Shown: positions 44,686-53,373 of the stretch, one piece after another
Layout: every line of letters starts with the position of its first letter
Numbering within the stretch: position 1 is the stretch's first letter
Notes under the pieces: generated by a model
Databases searched by the model: none
The model's input: the letters and a program-made list of their open reading frames with translations, nothing else
Told to the model about the DNA's origin: nothing
Origin: an uncultured Balneola sp.
GTDB lineage: Bacteria; Bacteroidota; Rhodothermia; Balneolales; Balneolaceae
DNA: 64,000 nucleotides
Assembly (NCBI GenBank): GCA_913058495.1
Contig: CAJXQC010000003.1
Location: 62,001-126,000, forward strand
Direction of reading: 5' to 3'
Made by a program: the position numbers and the translations under genes

Positions 44686-44700
44686 GGAAGCGCTTTTCTA
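44686..44700. promoter_or_regulatory. GKAAGCGCTTTTYTA element, copy 3 (gltB)
   Basis: GGAAGCGCTTTTCTA, with the palindrome AAGCGCTT at 44688-44695, is centred 188 bases upstream of the gltB start codon at 44880, the same spacing as in gltA. The remaining 268-base hisF-gltB region has AT-rich inverted repeats (AATTAATTAATT near 44660) and no recognisable riboswitch. Confidence 0.5.
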
Positions 44701-44879
44701 AAATACAGAGCAAAATAGATAGCTGTCAATTCATTGCAAAAAAGCTCTTTTATGCTCTTTTAGCCTAATTTTTTAAGTAAGGACAATGCCTCTTCATTTT
44801 CGAGATATTTGAAATAGTGCAAAAAAATCGTCTTTTTTGTTGTTGTCCTTTCTTAAAAACAATTAGTGCTATCTGTAAA

Positions 44880-47800
44880 ATGTCTAATAAATTTAATTAC
44901 TGTTCTGAAGAGCATTCGGCTTGTGGTGTAGGTTTTATTACAAGCAGGAAGAAAGAGTATTCACATCGTCATTTAATAGAAGGTTTGCACGCATTAAGAT
45001 GTGTAGAGCATCGCGGAGCTTGTTCAGCAGATGGAATTACCGGTGATGGAGCCGGAATAATGACCGATATTCCTTTTGATATGCTTGGCTATGAAAAAGA
45101 TACTGTAGCCGTTGCAACATTATTTTTGGCAAACGATCAGGATAAACAGAGAATAGCACTACATATTTTTGAAAATACATTCAGCTTTTTTGGGTTGGAT
45201 ATTTTGAACTACAGAGATGTTCCTGTAAATCATTCTGTATTGGGTAAGGATGCTTCAGCTAATGTGCCGGTAATTAAGCAGGCAATTATTAAGCGACCGG
45301 AAAGAAGTAAAACCAATTTATCGTTTGACAAAAGATTATATAATGCCAAACAGTTAACCAGATCAAAGCTTTCGGAATCTTCATTGATTCAAAGTCTGCA
45401 TTTTGCTTCATTATCAGCCCAAACGATCGTTTATAAAGCATTAACAAAGGCAGAAGCTTTAGATGAGTTCTATCCGGATTTGAAAAATGAAGAATTTACT
45501 ACACGATTTTGTCTTTTCCACAGGCGGTTTAGTACAAATACGAAAACATCATGGGACAAAATTCAGCCATTAAGACTTATTGGGCATAATGGAGAGATCA
45601 ATACAATAGCCGGGAACCGATCATGGGCTAAATCAAGAGAAAAGATGATTGGTGCAGAGCGAAATGAAATACTTACAAGATCTAATATTAGTGATTCAGG
45701 TAGCTTAAATGAAATGGTTGAGGCTTTGCGATATCGAAGTAGTATTCCGAATGTAGAAGATATTTTGGCGATAATGATGCCACCTGCAACAGAAGCCAAT
45801 CAGTTTTATACATTTTGGAGCAGAGCGATGGAGCCTTGGGACGGCCCTGCTTTTGTTAGTTACGCTAATGGATATACAATTGGAGCACGACTTGATAGAA
45901 ATGGTTTTCGTCCATGCAGATGGGTACGTACTAAAGATCACTTTTATCTTTCATCAGAAGCGGGAACCTTTCATATCAGGGAGGATGAGATAGAAGGCAA
46001 GGGAACTCTTTATGCTGGAAGGGGAGTTACTGTGGATCTTAGCTCGGGCGAAGTATTATTCAGAGATCCAAGCCATTCGAAAGAGAACCATGATGCTAAC
46101 TTTGATTCAAGATTAAAATCTATTCCCAAAATCATTAGGGATATTGGAACACGATACGAAGAAAAATTAGCCACTTTTAGCTATACCGATGAAGAGCTTT
46201 CTAAAGTAATATATCCAATGGCGATGACAGGTAAAGAACCTGTTGGGTCTATGGGAGATACAGCTCGTCTTGCAGTACTTTCAACTGAACCCCGATCCTT
46301 TTTTGATTTCTTTTACCAAAATTTTTCACAGGTAACCAATCCTCCTCTGGATTATATAAGAGAAAAGATTGTAACTGATCTGACTGTTCACTTAGGAAAA
46401 AAGCCTAACATTTTTGAGCCCAAAGAACTTATTCCTGCAGCTCCTGCATATGAATTAAAGAGTCCTTTTTTGAGTTTAGCACAGATGGAATTTTTAAGAG
46501 ATTTGATTATCAAATATGATCCATCAGACCGTGTTGTTCCATTCGAAATCGAAACAACTTTCAAAAGAAGTCATGGATCGGTTGGTTTTAAATCCAGACT
46601 CAACGCTATCGGAGAAGAAGCAATAAAAGCGGTAAGAAGTGGCTATTCTATTATAATTTTGAGTGACAGAAAATCAGATTATGATAACCCGGGTATACCT
46701 TCACTATTAACTTTACGGAGAGTTGTTAATGCCCTTAATGATGAGGGTCTTAAGTTAAATGCATCGGTGGTTATGGACACAGGAGAAGTAAAAAGTACAC
46801 ATCATGCATCTGCTTTAATTGGTTTTGGAGCTCAGGCAGTATGTCCTTATTTGGCTTTGGATGTTGCAAGGAATGCTGTTCATCGCTCTCTCAAAGATCT
46901 GGATTCAGATACTAAGGAAAGAAATCTGCTTAAAGCGTTTGATACCGGTTTACTGAAAATAATGGCAAAGTCCGGGATATCGGTTGTTAGAAGCTATCAA
47001 AGTGCGAAACTGTATTCGATATTAGGACTAGGTCCTAAAGTTGTAAATGAGTATTTCCCACAAGTTCAAAGTCCGATCGGAGGACTGGAAATCAATCAGA
47101 TCGCTGAAAGAGTATTGGCTAGAACAGGGGGTAAGTCACAGGAAGAGCAGGAAAAATATAAACCCATAAAGAGCTATCAATATAAAGAGCATGCGCGTGG
47201 TAAAATGGGTGAGAAGCACTCAATGACCAATTCACGATCTAAAGTTATTCACGACTTAGTTCGGGATAAAAAACTTGATCTAACGGATATGTCATTGTTT
47301 GATGAATATCTTAAACTGGGACTAAATGATGAACCTGTTGCATTAAGACATCTTTTTAAACCTATATATTCTCCACAAAAGTTGCCGCTGGATAAAGTTC
47401 GTCCTGTATCTCATATCCTGAATAAATTCGGGTCGGGTGCGATGTCTTTTGGAGCAATAAGCGCTGAATCTCAGAGAGACATATTTCTCGCAATGAAGGA
47501 AATAGGAGGGAGGTGTAACAGTGGTGAAGGAGGGGAAAACCCATATTACTTCACTGAAGGAATTTCTGCTTCAGTAAAACAAATTGCTTCGGGGAGATTT
47601 GGTGTTACTGCAGAGTATCTAGTTTCAGGAGAAGAGGTCCAGATAAAAGTATGTCAGGGAGCTAAACCCGGTGAGGGAGGACAGCTTATGGGCTTAAAAG
47701 TAAATGAAGATATAGCCAGAGCCCGATACGCAAATCCCGGTTTTGATTTGATATCTCCTCCACCATTGCATGATATTTATAGCATAGAAGACCTGAAACA

Positions 47801-49304
47801 ATTAATTCATGATCTAAAGCAACTGCATCCTGAGGGAAAAGTTAGTGTTAAATTAGTTTCAGGAGTTAATATCGGAACTATAGCAGTTGGAGTAGCAAAA
47901 GCGGGCGCTGACATTATACAGGTTTCCGGTGGGGAAGGAGGGACAGGAGCTGCTTCTTTAAGTTCGATGAAACATGCAGGTCTGCCTTGGGAAATAGGCT
48001 TGCTGGAAGTGCATCAATCGTTGATAGAGAATGACTTGAGAGATCATGTGATTTTAAGAACTGATGGTGGGCTCTCAAGTGGAAAGGATATTATTTTAGC
48101 TTCTATTCTTGGAGCAGAAGAATTCGATTTCGGTAAGTTGCTTTTGATTGCTCAAGGTTGTGTAATGGCGAGAATTTGCGAAAAAAACACATGTCCAACT
48201 GGTATTGCAACTCATGATCCCAAATTCAAAGCCAAATACAAAGGCAATAAAGACCATATTGTTGATACGCTAACGTATTTAGCAGAAGATGTACGAAGAG
48301 AACTGGCAAGCATCGGAATAGAATCTCTTCAGCAGATCATGGGAGATACCAGCTTACTGTCAATTGATGATAAGCATCAACCACTCATTAATGAACTGGG
48401 ATTAGATCTAAGTTTCTTTACCTCCGCTCCGGAATATAATAAAACAGAGACTCTGAGATCACTATCAGACTCTGTAAGTCCATTTAACACCAAGATCATT
48501 CATGAACTGGAGGAAAAAATAAACAAGAATGAACCTATTGATGAAGAATACAAGATTTTTAATACAGATCGTTCTGCTTTAGCTACACTCTTCGGACTTA
48601 TAGCAGATAAAGAAAGTAAAAGCAGATTAGCATCCATAAAAGAAGCCGACACTACAGTTCAATCATATAATAATGAGATCAATTTAATTTTCAGAGGTAG
48701 TGCAGGACAAAGTTTTGGAGTATTTCAAACCGAAGGAGTCAACATTCGATTAATTGGTGAAGCTAACGATTCAGTTTGTAAATCGATGAGTGGTGGAAAA
48801 ACAGTAATTGTACCACCTGAAAATGCAAAGTATAAACCGGAAGAGAACGCAATAATCGGGAATTGTGCACTGTATGGAGCTACTAGTGGAAAATTCTATG
48901 TATATGGACAAGCCGGTGATCGGTTCGCTGTACGAAATAGTGGTGCTACAGCTGTTGTAGAGGGAACAGGGTTGCATGCCTGTGAGTATATGACAAATGG
49001 TACTGTTGTTATCCTTGGAGATACTTCAGATAATGTAGGAGCGGGGATGACTGGAGGTGAGTTGTTTCTTTATGAAGATCCTAAAACCCGGGTCAATACC
49101 GAGTATATAGTAAAAGCTGAAATGTCAAATGCAGATAGTGAGAAGCTCAGGAAAATAATAGAAGATTATTTCAAAGAAACTAATTCTTCCAAAGCAGGAT
49201 ATATATTATCAGATTGGGAAAAGGTATCTAATAATTTTAATAAGTTTATACCCCATTCAATGGTTGATAAGCACCTTGTATCAAAAGCAGAACCCGCTAA
49301 TTAG
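44880..49304 (+). CDS. gltB: glutamate synthase large subunit
   Basis: From the ATG at 44880 the product is 1474 residues. The GTG 63 bases upstream gives an implausible Cys-rich extension. The N-terminal nucleophile of the glutaminase domain is Cys15 in EEHSACGVGFI, after a 14-residue propeptide. The central domain, the FMN/2-oxoglutarate domain (GAMSFGAISAESQ, VSGGEGGTGAASLSS, RTDGGLSSG) and the 3Fe-4S cysteines (GCVMARICEKNTCPTGIATH) follow, then the C-terminal beta-helix. It transfers the glutamine amide to 2-oxoglutarate. No gltD small subunit is adjacent; the downstream gene is on the other strand. The electron donor may be ferredoxin or a distant GltD. Confidence 0.95.
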   Translation: MSNKFNYCSEEHSACGVGFITSRKKEYSHRHLIEGLHALRCVEHRGACSADGITGDGAGIMTDIPFDMLGYEKDTVAVATLFLANDQDKQRIALHIFENTFSFFGLDILNYRDVPVNHSVLGKDASANVPVIKQAIIKRPERSKTNLSFDKRLYNAKQLTRSKLSESSLIQSLHFASLSAQTIVYKALTKAEALDEFYPDLKNEEFTTRFCLFHRRFSTNTKTSWDKIQPLRLIGHNGEINTIAGNRSWAKSREKMIGAERNEILTRSNISDSGSLNEMVEALRYRSSIPNVEDILAIMMPPATEANQFYTFWSRAMEPWDGPAFVSYANGYTIGARLDRNGFRPCRWVRTKDHFYLSSEAGTFHIREDEIEGKGTLYAGRGVTVDLSSGEVLFRDPSHSKENHDANFDSRLKSIPKIIRDIGTRYEEKLATFSYTDEELSKVIYPMAMTGKEPVGSMGDTARLAVLSTEPRSFFDFFYQNFSQVTNPPLDYIREKIVTDLTVHLGKKPNIFEPKELIPAAPAYELKSPFLSLAQMEFLRDLIIKYDPSDRVVPFEIETTFKRSHGSVGFKSRLNAIGEEAIKAVRSGYSIIILSDRKSDYDNPGIPSLLTLRRVVNALNDEGLKLNASVVMDTGEVKSTHHASALIGFGAQAVCPYLALDVARNAVHRSLKDLDSDTKERNLLKAFDTGLLKIMAKSGISVVRSYQSAKLYSILGLGPKVVNEYFPQVQSPIGGLEINQIAERVLARTGGKSQEEQEKYKPIKSYQYKEHARGKMGEKHSMTNSRSKVIHDLVRDKKLDLTDMSLFDEYLKLGLNDEPVALRHLFKPIYSPQKLPLDKVRPVSHILNKFGSGAMSFGAISAESQRDIFLAMKEIGGRCNSGEGGENPYYFTEGISASVKQIASGRFGVTAEYLVSGEEVQIKVCQGAKPGEGGQLMGLKVNEDIARARYANPGFDLISPPPLHDIYSIEDLKQLIHDLKQLHPEGKVSVKLVSGVNIGTIAVGVAKAGADIIQVSGGEGGTGAASLSSMKHAGLPWEIGLLEVHQSLIENDLRDHVILRTDGGLSSGKDIILASILGAEEFDFGKLLLIAQGCVMARICEKNTCPTGIATHDPKFKAKYKGNKDHIVDTLTYLAEDVRRELASIGIESLQQIMGDTSLLSIDDKHQPLINELGLDLSFFTSAPEYNKTETLRSLSDSVSPFNTKIIHELEEKINKNEPIDEEYKIFNTDRSALATLFGLIADKESKSRLASIKEADTTVQSYNNEINLIFRGSAGQSFGVFQTEGVNIRLIGEANDSVCKSMSGGKTVIVPPENAKYKPEENAIIGNCALYGATSGKFYVYGQAGDRFAVRNSGATAVVEGTGLHACEYMTNGTVVILGDTSDNVGAGMTGGELFLYEDPKTRVNTEYIVKAEMSNADSEKLRKIIEDYFKETNSSKAGYILSDWEKVSNNFNKFIPHSMVDKHLVSKAEPAN

Positions 49305-49308
49305 ATTG

Positions 49309-49890
49309 CTAGTTTAAAGGGTCTTCAGCTAATTTCTTTTTTAGAGTGGCGAGCTCATTTCTTCTTCGAATGTAGCATTTGTGCTCCCACCAAGAAAGGT
49401 AACTTACCCCCGAAAATAGTATTGCCAATGCCAATGCAAACCAAAGAGATTTACCACTCATGGCTAAACTCAATACTGAAATCAAATAAACAGCAGGCCA
49501 GAATCCGAACAACATGCCTTTTGATAAACTAACCTGATATTCAGAAATAGATAATGCATGTTCTAAATCACCAAGAATTGACCGTTCAAAATTTTCTGTT
49601 TTATTCTTTCTAAGGAACCTGTTGATCATTCCATACACAGTAATAAGCGAGAAGAGAACCACAGAAATATATGAAAATACGTTGCCTTCATCTTTTATAA
49701 AGTCGAAATAAACAAGTATTCCAGAAGCTATTAATCCGGTTGAAATTAATATCCATTCGGTAAGATTAGCAGTTCGACCTGCTTTTCTTCCTTTTGCGAG
49801 AACTTTTTGATGTAGAGCTTCTTCTCGTATCACATACATAGGTTTATTGTTTTGAGAGTCCCATATTTTTTGAAGGTCATTAAATTGCAT
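49309..49890 (-). CDS. membrane protein cotranscribed with ECF sigma factor (possible anti-sigma)
   Basis: This 193-residue protein has a soluble N-terminal ~42 residues (NDLQKIWDSQNNKPMYVI) followed by four predicted membrane segments near residues 45-62, 72-90, 120-138 and 145-163, and a charged C-terminal tail with a coiled-coil look. Its start overlaps the sigma factor gene by 11 bases. A small membrane protein encoded right after an ECF sigma is usually its anti-sigma, but no zinc-binding HxxxCxxC motif is present, so this is inference from context. Confidence 0.7.
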   Translation of the reverse strand: MQFNDLQKIWDSQNNKPMYVIREEALHQKVLAKGRKAGRTANLTEWILISTGLIASGILVYFDFIKDEGNVFSYISVVLFSLITVYGMINRFLRKNKTENFERSILGDLEHALSISEYQVSLSKGMLFGFWPAVYLISVLSLAMSGKSLWFALALAILFSGVSYLSWWEHKCYIRRRNELATLKKKLAEDPLN

Positions 49891-50392
49891 GGTGCTCCTT
49901 TTTTTCTGATTGTTTAGTCAGCTGTTTTTTAATTCTATGAATCTTCACTCCTATATTGCTTTCTGATATCCCCAGGATCTCTGACATTTCTTTATAACTA
50001 AACCCGTCAAGCATAAGAAGAGTAATTGAGCGATCAATTTTATCTAGTTTTTCTATCTCTCTGTATAGCCATTCCAATCGCTCATCAACAGGTTCGTTTG
50101 CTTGTTCCAGAATATGGTTCACACTTTCAATATCCTGTTTTCCAACCGTGTGCTTTCTATTCTTTCTGGTCCAGTTCAAAGCCACATTAAGTGCAATACG
50201 ATAAAGCCAGGTACTTACTTTTGATCTTTCTTTAAAGTTGGGAATAGAGCGCCATATTTGAATTGAAACCTCCTGGAAAAGATCGTTTTGATCTTCATGG
50301 TTGAAGGCATAAGCACGTACCACTTTAAAAAGGAGTGGTTTGTATTCTGCAATCCAACGATCAAATATGTCTAACTGTATTTTATTTTCCAT
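49880..50392 (-). CDS. ECF-type RNA polymerase sigma factor
   Basis: This 170-residue protein has the two sigma-70 regions of ECF factors. Region 2 is around residues 15-75 (HEDQNDLFQEVSIQIWRSIPNF, STWLYRIALNVALNW). Region 4 is around 110-160 (SITLLMLDGFSYKEMSEILG, SESNIGVKIHRIKKQL), with the helix-turn-helix. It overlaps the membrane-protein gene downstream and has a 9-bp inverted repeat just upstream. The target regulon is unknown. Confidence 0.92.
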   Translation of the reverse strand: MENKIQLDIFDRWIAEYKPLLFKVVRAYAFNHEDQNDLFQEVSIQIWRSIPNFKERSKVSTWLYRIALNVALNWTRKNRKHTVGKQDIESVNHILEQANEPVDERLEWLYREIEKLDKIDRSITLLMLDGFSYKEMSEILGISESNIGVKIHRIKKQLTKQSEKKEHHAI

Positions 50393-50407
50393 AAGAGGGT
50401 ATCTCAG

Positions 50408-50432
50408 ACAGTTAGTACCTAAGACTAACTGT
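50408..50432. promoter_or_regulatory. inverted repeat upstream of the ECF sigma gene
   Basis: ACAGTTAGT and ACTAACTGT are perfect 9-bp arms around a 7-base spacer, 16 bases before the sigma start codon. Rightward it is followed by TTTTC. It could be an operator or a 5' UTR hairpin of the sigma operon; its position against the promoter is unknown. Confidence 0.5.
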
Positions 50433-50571
50433 TTTCTTACAATAATTTTGAACTATTTCTGAGGAATTGAAATTTCTATGTATGGTAATATTAAATTTTT
50501 TCGAAACTTTGATTGGCGTTTGTAAAATGCAGACCTTTGCTTCAGAAAATTAAAATGTATAAGACTACTAA

Positions 50572-50910
50572 ATGGGCGTTTCTAAAAAGTTAACAAAGAA
50601 AGATTATAAGTTTTTGATAGAGTTAGAAGAACTTTTATATGAACGGAAGGAAGATATGCCGAAAGGTTCATATACCACTTCCATGTATAAAAAAGGGTTA
50701 GATAAGATTGCTCAAAAGGTAGGAGAAGAAGCAGTGGAAACTGTGATAGCTTCAAAAAATGAAGGTGATGGCGAAACTATAGCCGAAGCTGCAGATCTGA
50801 TGTTTCACTTAATGTTACTACTGGCAGAAAAAGAAATTCCTATGCATAAAGTGATTAAGTTGCTTCGTAAACGCCACAGCAAAGGTGATCATAAACATAT
50901 TGGGAAGTAA
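50572..50910 (+). CDS. hisE: phosphoribosyl-ATP pyrophosphatase
   Basis: This 112-residue protein removes pyrophosphate from phosphoribosyl-ATP, step two of histidine synthesis. YERKEDMPKGSYTTSMYKKG and GLDKIAQKVGEEAVETVIASKN carry the conserved acidic residues of the all-alpha MazG-like fold, and EAADLMFHLMLLLAEK follows. It is a stand-alone HisE, not fused to HisI as in many bacteria, and no hisI is in the window. It is a single gene ending at a strong terminator. Confidence 0.95.
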   Translation: MGVSKKLTKKDYKFLIELEELLYERKEDMPKGSYTTSMYKKGLDKIAQKVGEEAVETVIASKNEGDGETIAEAADLMFHLMLLLAEKEIPMHKVIKLLRKRHSKGDHKHIGK

Positions 50911-50914
50911 AATA

Positions 50915-50944
50915 AAAGCCCGATTCAATTAAGAATCGGGCTTT
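50915..50944. terminator. bidirectional rho-independent terminator
   Basis: AAAGCCCGATTC and GAATCGGGCTTT form a perfect 12-bp stem with a six-base loop between convergent hisE and the DUF4382 gene. AAA/TTT on both ends allow it to work in either direction. Confidence 0.88.
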
Positions 50945-50970
50945 CTCTCTCTATCACACGGTATAGCTTA

Positions 50971-51822
50971 TCAGCTATTCGCTTCTAGTGTAATATCTTC
51001 ATCAAGTTCTACATCTTCACCATTTTCTACTTCGATATCTGTGATGGTTGAATCTCTGTAAGCTTCATTGGTTGACTTTATTTCGATTTTGTAGGTTCCA
51101 TCATCAAGACCAATAATTCTGAAATCACCATTTTCATCAGCTTGTGTTCCTGAAGTATCACTTCCGGCAATTGCATAAACATATGGGTTTGCATCAATTG
51201 GAAGAATGGTTCCTGAAATACTACCTGAAGCAGTAAGATTTGCTGTTTTTAGGACAGGCTTAAGAATATAACTTCCGTTTCCGGTCACAACTATTGAACG
51301 TGAAGCGTCAAAGTCGATCATAAGGTCGTAAACCTGATCTTCTTCAATATCAGCTTGTACAAGCAATTTATAGCCTGATGTCTGTCCGCTTGGAGTATTT
51401 AATTGGAATGTATTTCCGTTATTCAGCACAACATTATTTTCATCACCAAGAACAAGACGAACTTGATTGTACCTACCTGTTTCAAGCTCAACTTCACCCA
51501 GATCTAATATAGCTCCGTTTTGGTAATCCAGAAGATTAACAGTGATGGTGTCATTAAATACTACTTTCCAACCTTCGTCTTCCAGTTCTTCGTCATCCAT
51601 GTCTTCTGTTTCATCAAGGTCATCATCATCGTCATCATTTTCTTTTACCAAGACTTGATGAATCTCGATATTTACTTCCGCATAGTCAGCGGGTGCATCT
51701 GTAAGAGAAATCCTCATAGTTCCCGTGCCATCGCCGTTACTGCATGCGGTAAGGCCAAAACCTACTAATAGTGCGATTAACCCAAATATTTTGTTTCTGA
51801 AATTTATTACTGGTCGTAACAT
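50971..51822 (-). CDS. DUF4382 lipoprotein with carboxypeptidase-regulatory-like domain
   Basis: I choose the ATG at 51822, giving 283 residues with a lipoprotein signal (lipobox LTAC, Cys near residue 27). A longer frame to 51900 adds residues not typical of a signal peptide. GTMRISLTDAPADYAEVNIEI opens the DUF4382 domain, which covers about residues 35-190. A stretch of about 22 mostly acidic residues (DDDDDLDETEDMDDEE) interrupts it near residue 70. The C-terminal ~80 residues (ISGTILPIDANPYVYAI, DENGDFRIIGLDDGTYKIEI) form a carboxypeptidase-regulatory/Cna-B-like beta sandwich. Outer-membrane or surface lipoprotein; function unknown. Confidence 0.87.
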   Translation of the reverse strand: MLRPVINFRNKIFGLIALLVGFGLTACSNGDGTGTMRISLTDAPADYAEVNIEIHQVLVKENDDDDDDLDETEDMDDEELEDEGWKVVFNDTITVNLLDYQNGAILDLGEVELETGRYNQVRLVLGDENNVVLNNGNTFQLNTPSGQTSGYKLLVQADIEEDQVYDLMIDFDASRSIVVTGNGSYILKPVLKTANLTASGSISGTILPIDANPYVYAIAGSDTSGTQADENGDFRIIGLDDGTYKIEIKSTNEAYRDSTITDIEVENGEDVELDEDITLEANS

Positions 51823-51934
51823 GTTTGTTATTTTATTTATGTTCATTTCTAACTTGAACATGCTACGATTCAATAAGTTCCGAGTATTAATGGGGCTCAT
51901 TCGGAATTAATTCAGCTAATGTAACTATGGCGAT

Positions 51935-52354
51935 TTATCTTTTAAGTAAATCCCGTATTTCAGTTAAGAGCACTTCTTCTTTAGTAGGTTCAACCGGCTT
52001 CGTATCCGGCTTTTTATCTTCTTTTTTCATGAAGTTATTATAGACTTTAACCATACTGAAAATTGCAATAGCTACGATGAAAAATGTAATAATGGTATTA
52101 ATAAAAGCCCCATAGTTAATAGTAACAGATTCTACTGTACCATCGGCAAGAATCTTTTCGGAAACGGTAACTGTGAGCTCGCTGAAATCAACCCCTGCAA
52201 TTAAATAACCTACAGGCGGCATTATTATATCATTTACAAAAGATTTTACGATTGCTCCGAAGTAAGTGGCAAGTATCAAACCTACCGCTAATTCTATTAC
52301 ATTTCCTTTGGATACAAATTTTTTAAATTCCTGAATTAAATTTTTCATAAACAC
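51935..52354 (-). CDS. mscL: large-conductance mechanosensitive channel
   Basis: This 139-residue protein has the MscL layout: an amphipathic N-terminal helix (LIQEFKKFVSKGNVIELAVG), the pore-lining TM1 (VIELAVGLILATYFGAIVKSF), a periplasmic loop around GVDFSEL, TM2 (INTIITFFIVAIAIFSMV), and a charged cytoplasmic tail. It opens under membrane tension to release osmolytes on hypo-osmotic shock. It is divergent from the DUF6265 gene and apparently a single-gene unit. Confidence 0.95.
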   Translation of the reverse strand: MFMKNLIQEFKKFVSKGNVIELAVGLILATYFGAIVKSFVNDIIMPPVGYLIAGVDFSELTVTVSEKILADGTVESVTINYGAFINTIITFFIVAIAIFSMVKVYNNFMKKEDKKPDTKPVEPTKEEVLLTEIRDLLKR

Positions 52355-52408
52355 AGTGTCCCTTAAAGTCTTTTTTGATTGTTATAACTAAACAACTGAT
52401 ATACCACT

Positions 52409-52891
52409 ATGAAACATTCATTATTTTTACTGATCCTTTTTATAACACTGAATTCATTTCAGTTATTCGAAACCAGTAAAGACGAACAACTACAGCAACC
52501 ATTTGATATAAATGATTATTCCTGGCTTGTCGGTTCCTGGAAAGGCGATGGATTTGGAGGTATTTCCGAAGAAATTTGGTCTAAGCCGGAAAATGGAGTA
52601 ATGATGGGAATGTACAGGCACATTAAAGACGGCAAGCTGGTGTTTTATGAATTTTTGATTCTGGATAAAACTGGATTAAGACTGAAACATTTTCACCCTG
52701 ATTTAAAAGGATGGGAAGAAAAAGATGAAACTACATTCTTTGAGATGATAGATTATTCACCCACCAAAATTGAAATGAAAGGATTGATCTTTGAAAAGAA
52801 GAGCAATGATCTGATGGAAATCAGATTAAGATTAAAAAGAGATGATAAAATAGAAACTGAAGTTTTTACAATGCACAGAATTACATTGTGA
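52409..52891 (+). CDS. DUF6265 family protein, secreted
   Basis: This 160-residue protein has a signal peptide (residues 1-18). The mature part contains DINDYSWLVGSWKGDGFGG and EEIWSKPENGVMMGMYRH, the WLxGxW pattern of DUF6265, which is lipocalin-like: a beta-barrel of about eight strands with ligand capacity. The function of the family is unknown. It lies divergent from mscL and upstream of the OsmC gene. Confidence 0.8.
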   Translation: MKHSLFLLILFITLNSFQLFETSKDEQLQQPFDINDYSWLVGSWKGDGFGGISEEIWSKPENGVMMGMYRHIKDGKLVFYEFLILDKTGLRLKHFHPDLKGWEEKDETTFFEMIDYSPTKIEMKGLIFEKKSNDLMEIRLRLKRDDKIETEVFTMHRITL

Positions 52892-52913
52892 ATTGTTGGT
52901 ATGGAATTGCTAG

Positions 52914-52948
52914 TTTGAGTTAGATAAAATTTAACTAAAGTAGATTTG
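52914..52948 (+). promoter_or_regulatory. candidate Bacteroidota-type promoter for the OsmC gene
   Basis: TAGATTTG at 52941-52948 matches TAnnTTTG and repeats the box at 2510. TTTG lies at 52914-52917, with a 23-base spacer that is at the long end. The ATG at 52954 is only six bases after the -7 box, so a transcript from it would be nearly leaderless. Confidence 0.35.
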
Positions 52949-52953
52949 CTCAA

Positions 52954-53373
52954 ATGAATATTACAGTAAACTGGCTAAAGAAAGACTTCCATATGGAAGC
53001 GGGAAATGAAGAAGGTGGAAAGATCCGTATTGATGGCAATACTCAAATCGGAGGTTTGGAAGGAGGGATGAGTCCGATGCAATTATTGCTTGCCGGAGTG
53101 GGTGGATGCAGTGCGATCGATGTGATCTCAATACTTGAAAAGCAAAAACAAAACCTGACTAATCTGACTGTTGAAGTAGATTCAGAGAAAATAAAACTGA
53201 AAGAAGGATATTCAGAGTTCAAAGAAATCCACCTTCACTTTAAACTTTCAGGTGATCTGGATATAAAAAAAGTAGAGCGTGCTTTAGAACTTTCGATCAC
53301 AAAATATTGCTCTGTTTCTAAGGCTTTAGAAAAGGGCTCTGAGATTAGTTATGACTATTCTATAGAAAATTAA
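52954..53373 (+). CDS. OsmC family peroxidase-like protein
   Basis: This 139-residue protein has the OsmC/Ohr fold. The first conserved cysteine is in LAGVGGCSAIDVISILEKQK (residue ~52) and the second in ITKYCSVSKALEKG (residue ~115); such pairs reduce organic hydroperoxides. The start NITVNWLKKDFHME and GGLEGGMSPMQLLL suit the YhfA/OsmC-like branch rather than Ohr. Cytoplasmic; the physiological peroxide substrate is not known. Confidence 0.92.
   Translation: MNITVNWLKKDFHMEAGNEEGGKIRIDGNTQIGGLEGGMSPMQLLLAGVGGCSAIDVISILEKQKQNLTNLTVEVDSEKIKLKEGYSEFKEIHLHFKLSGDLDIKKVERALELSITKYCSVSKALEKGSEISYDYSIEN

Noticed and set aside
44817-44879. GTG start for gltB with the Cys-rich leader RLFCCCPFLK
   Set aside because: The glutaminase nucleophile Cys follows a 14-residue propeptide from the ATG at 44880, which is enough; the extra 21 residues are not family-like.
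44612-44879. Possible glutamine riboswitch or leader RNA before gltB
   Set aside because: I looked for conserved stem-loops and a terminator/antiterminator pair and saw only AT-rich inverted repeats; no known riboswitch core is recognisable.
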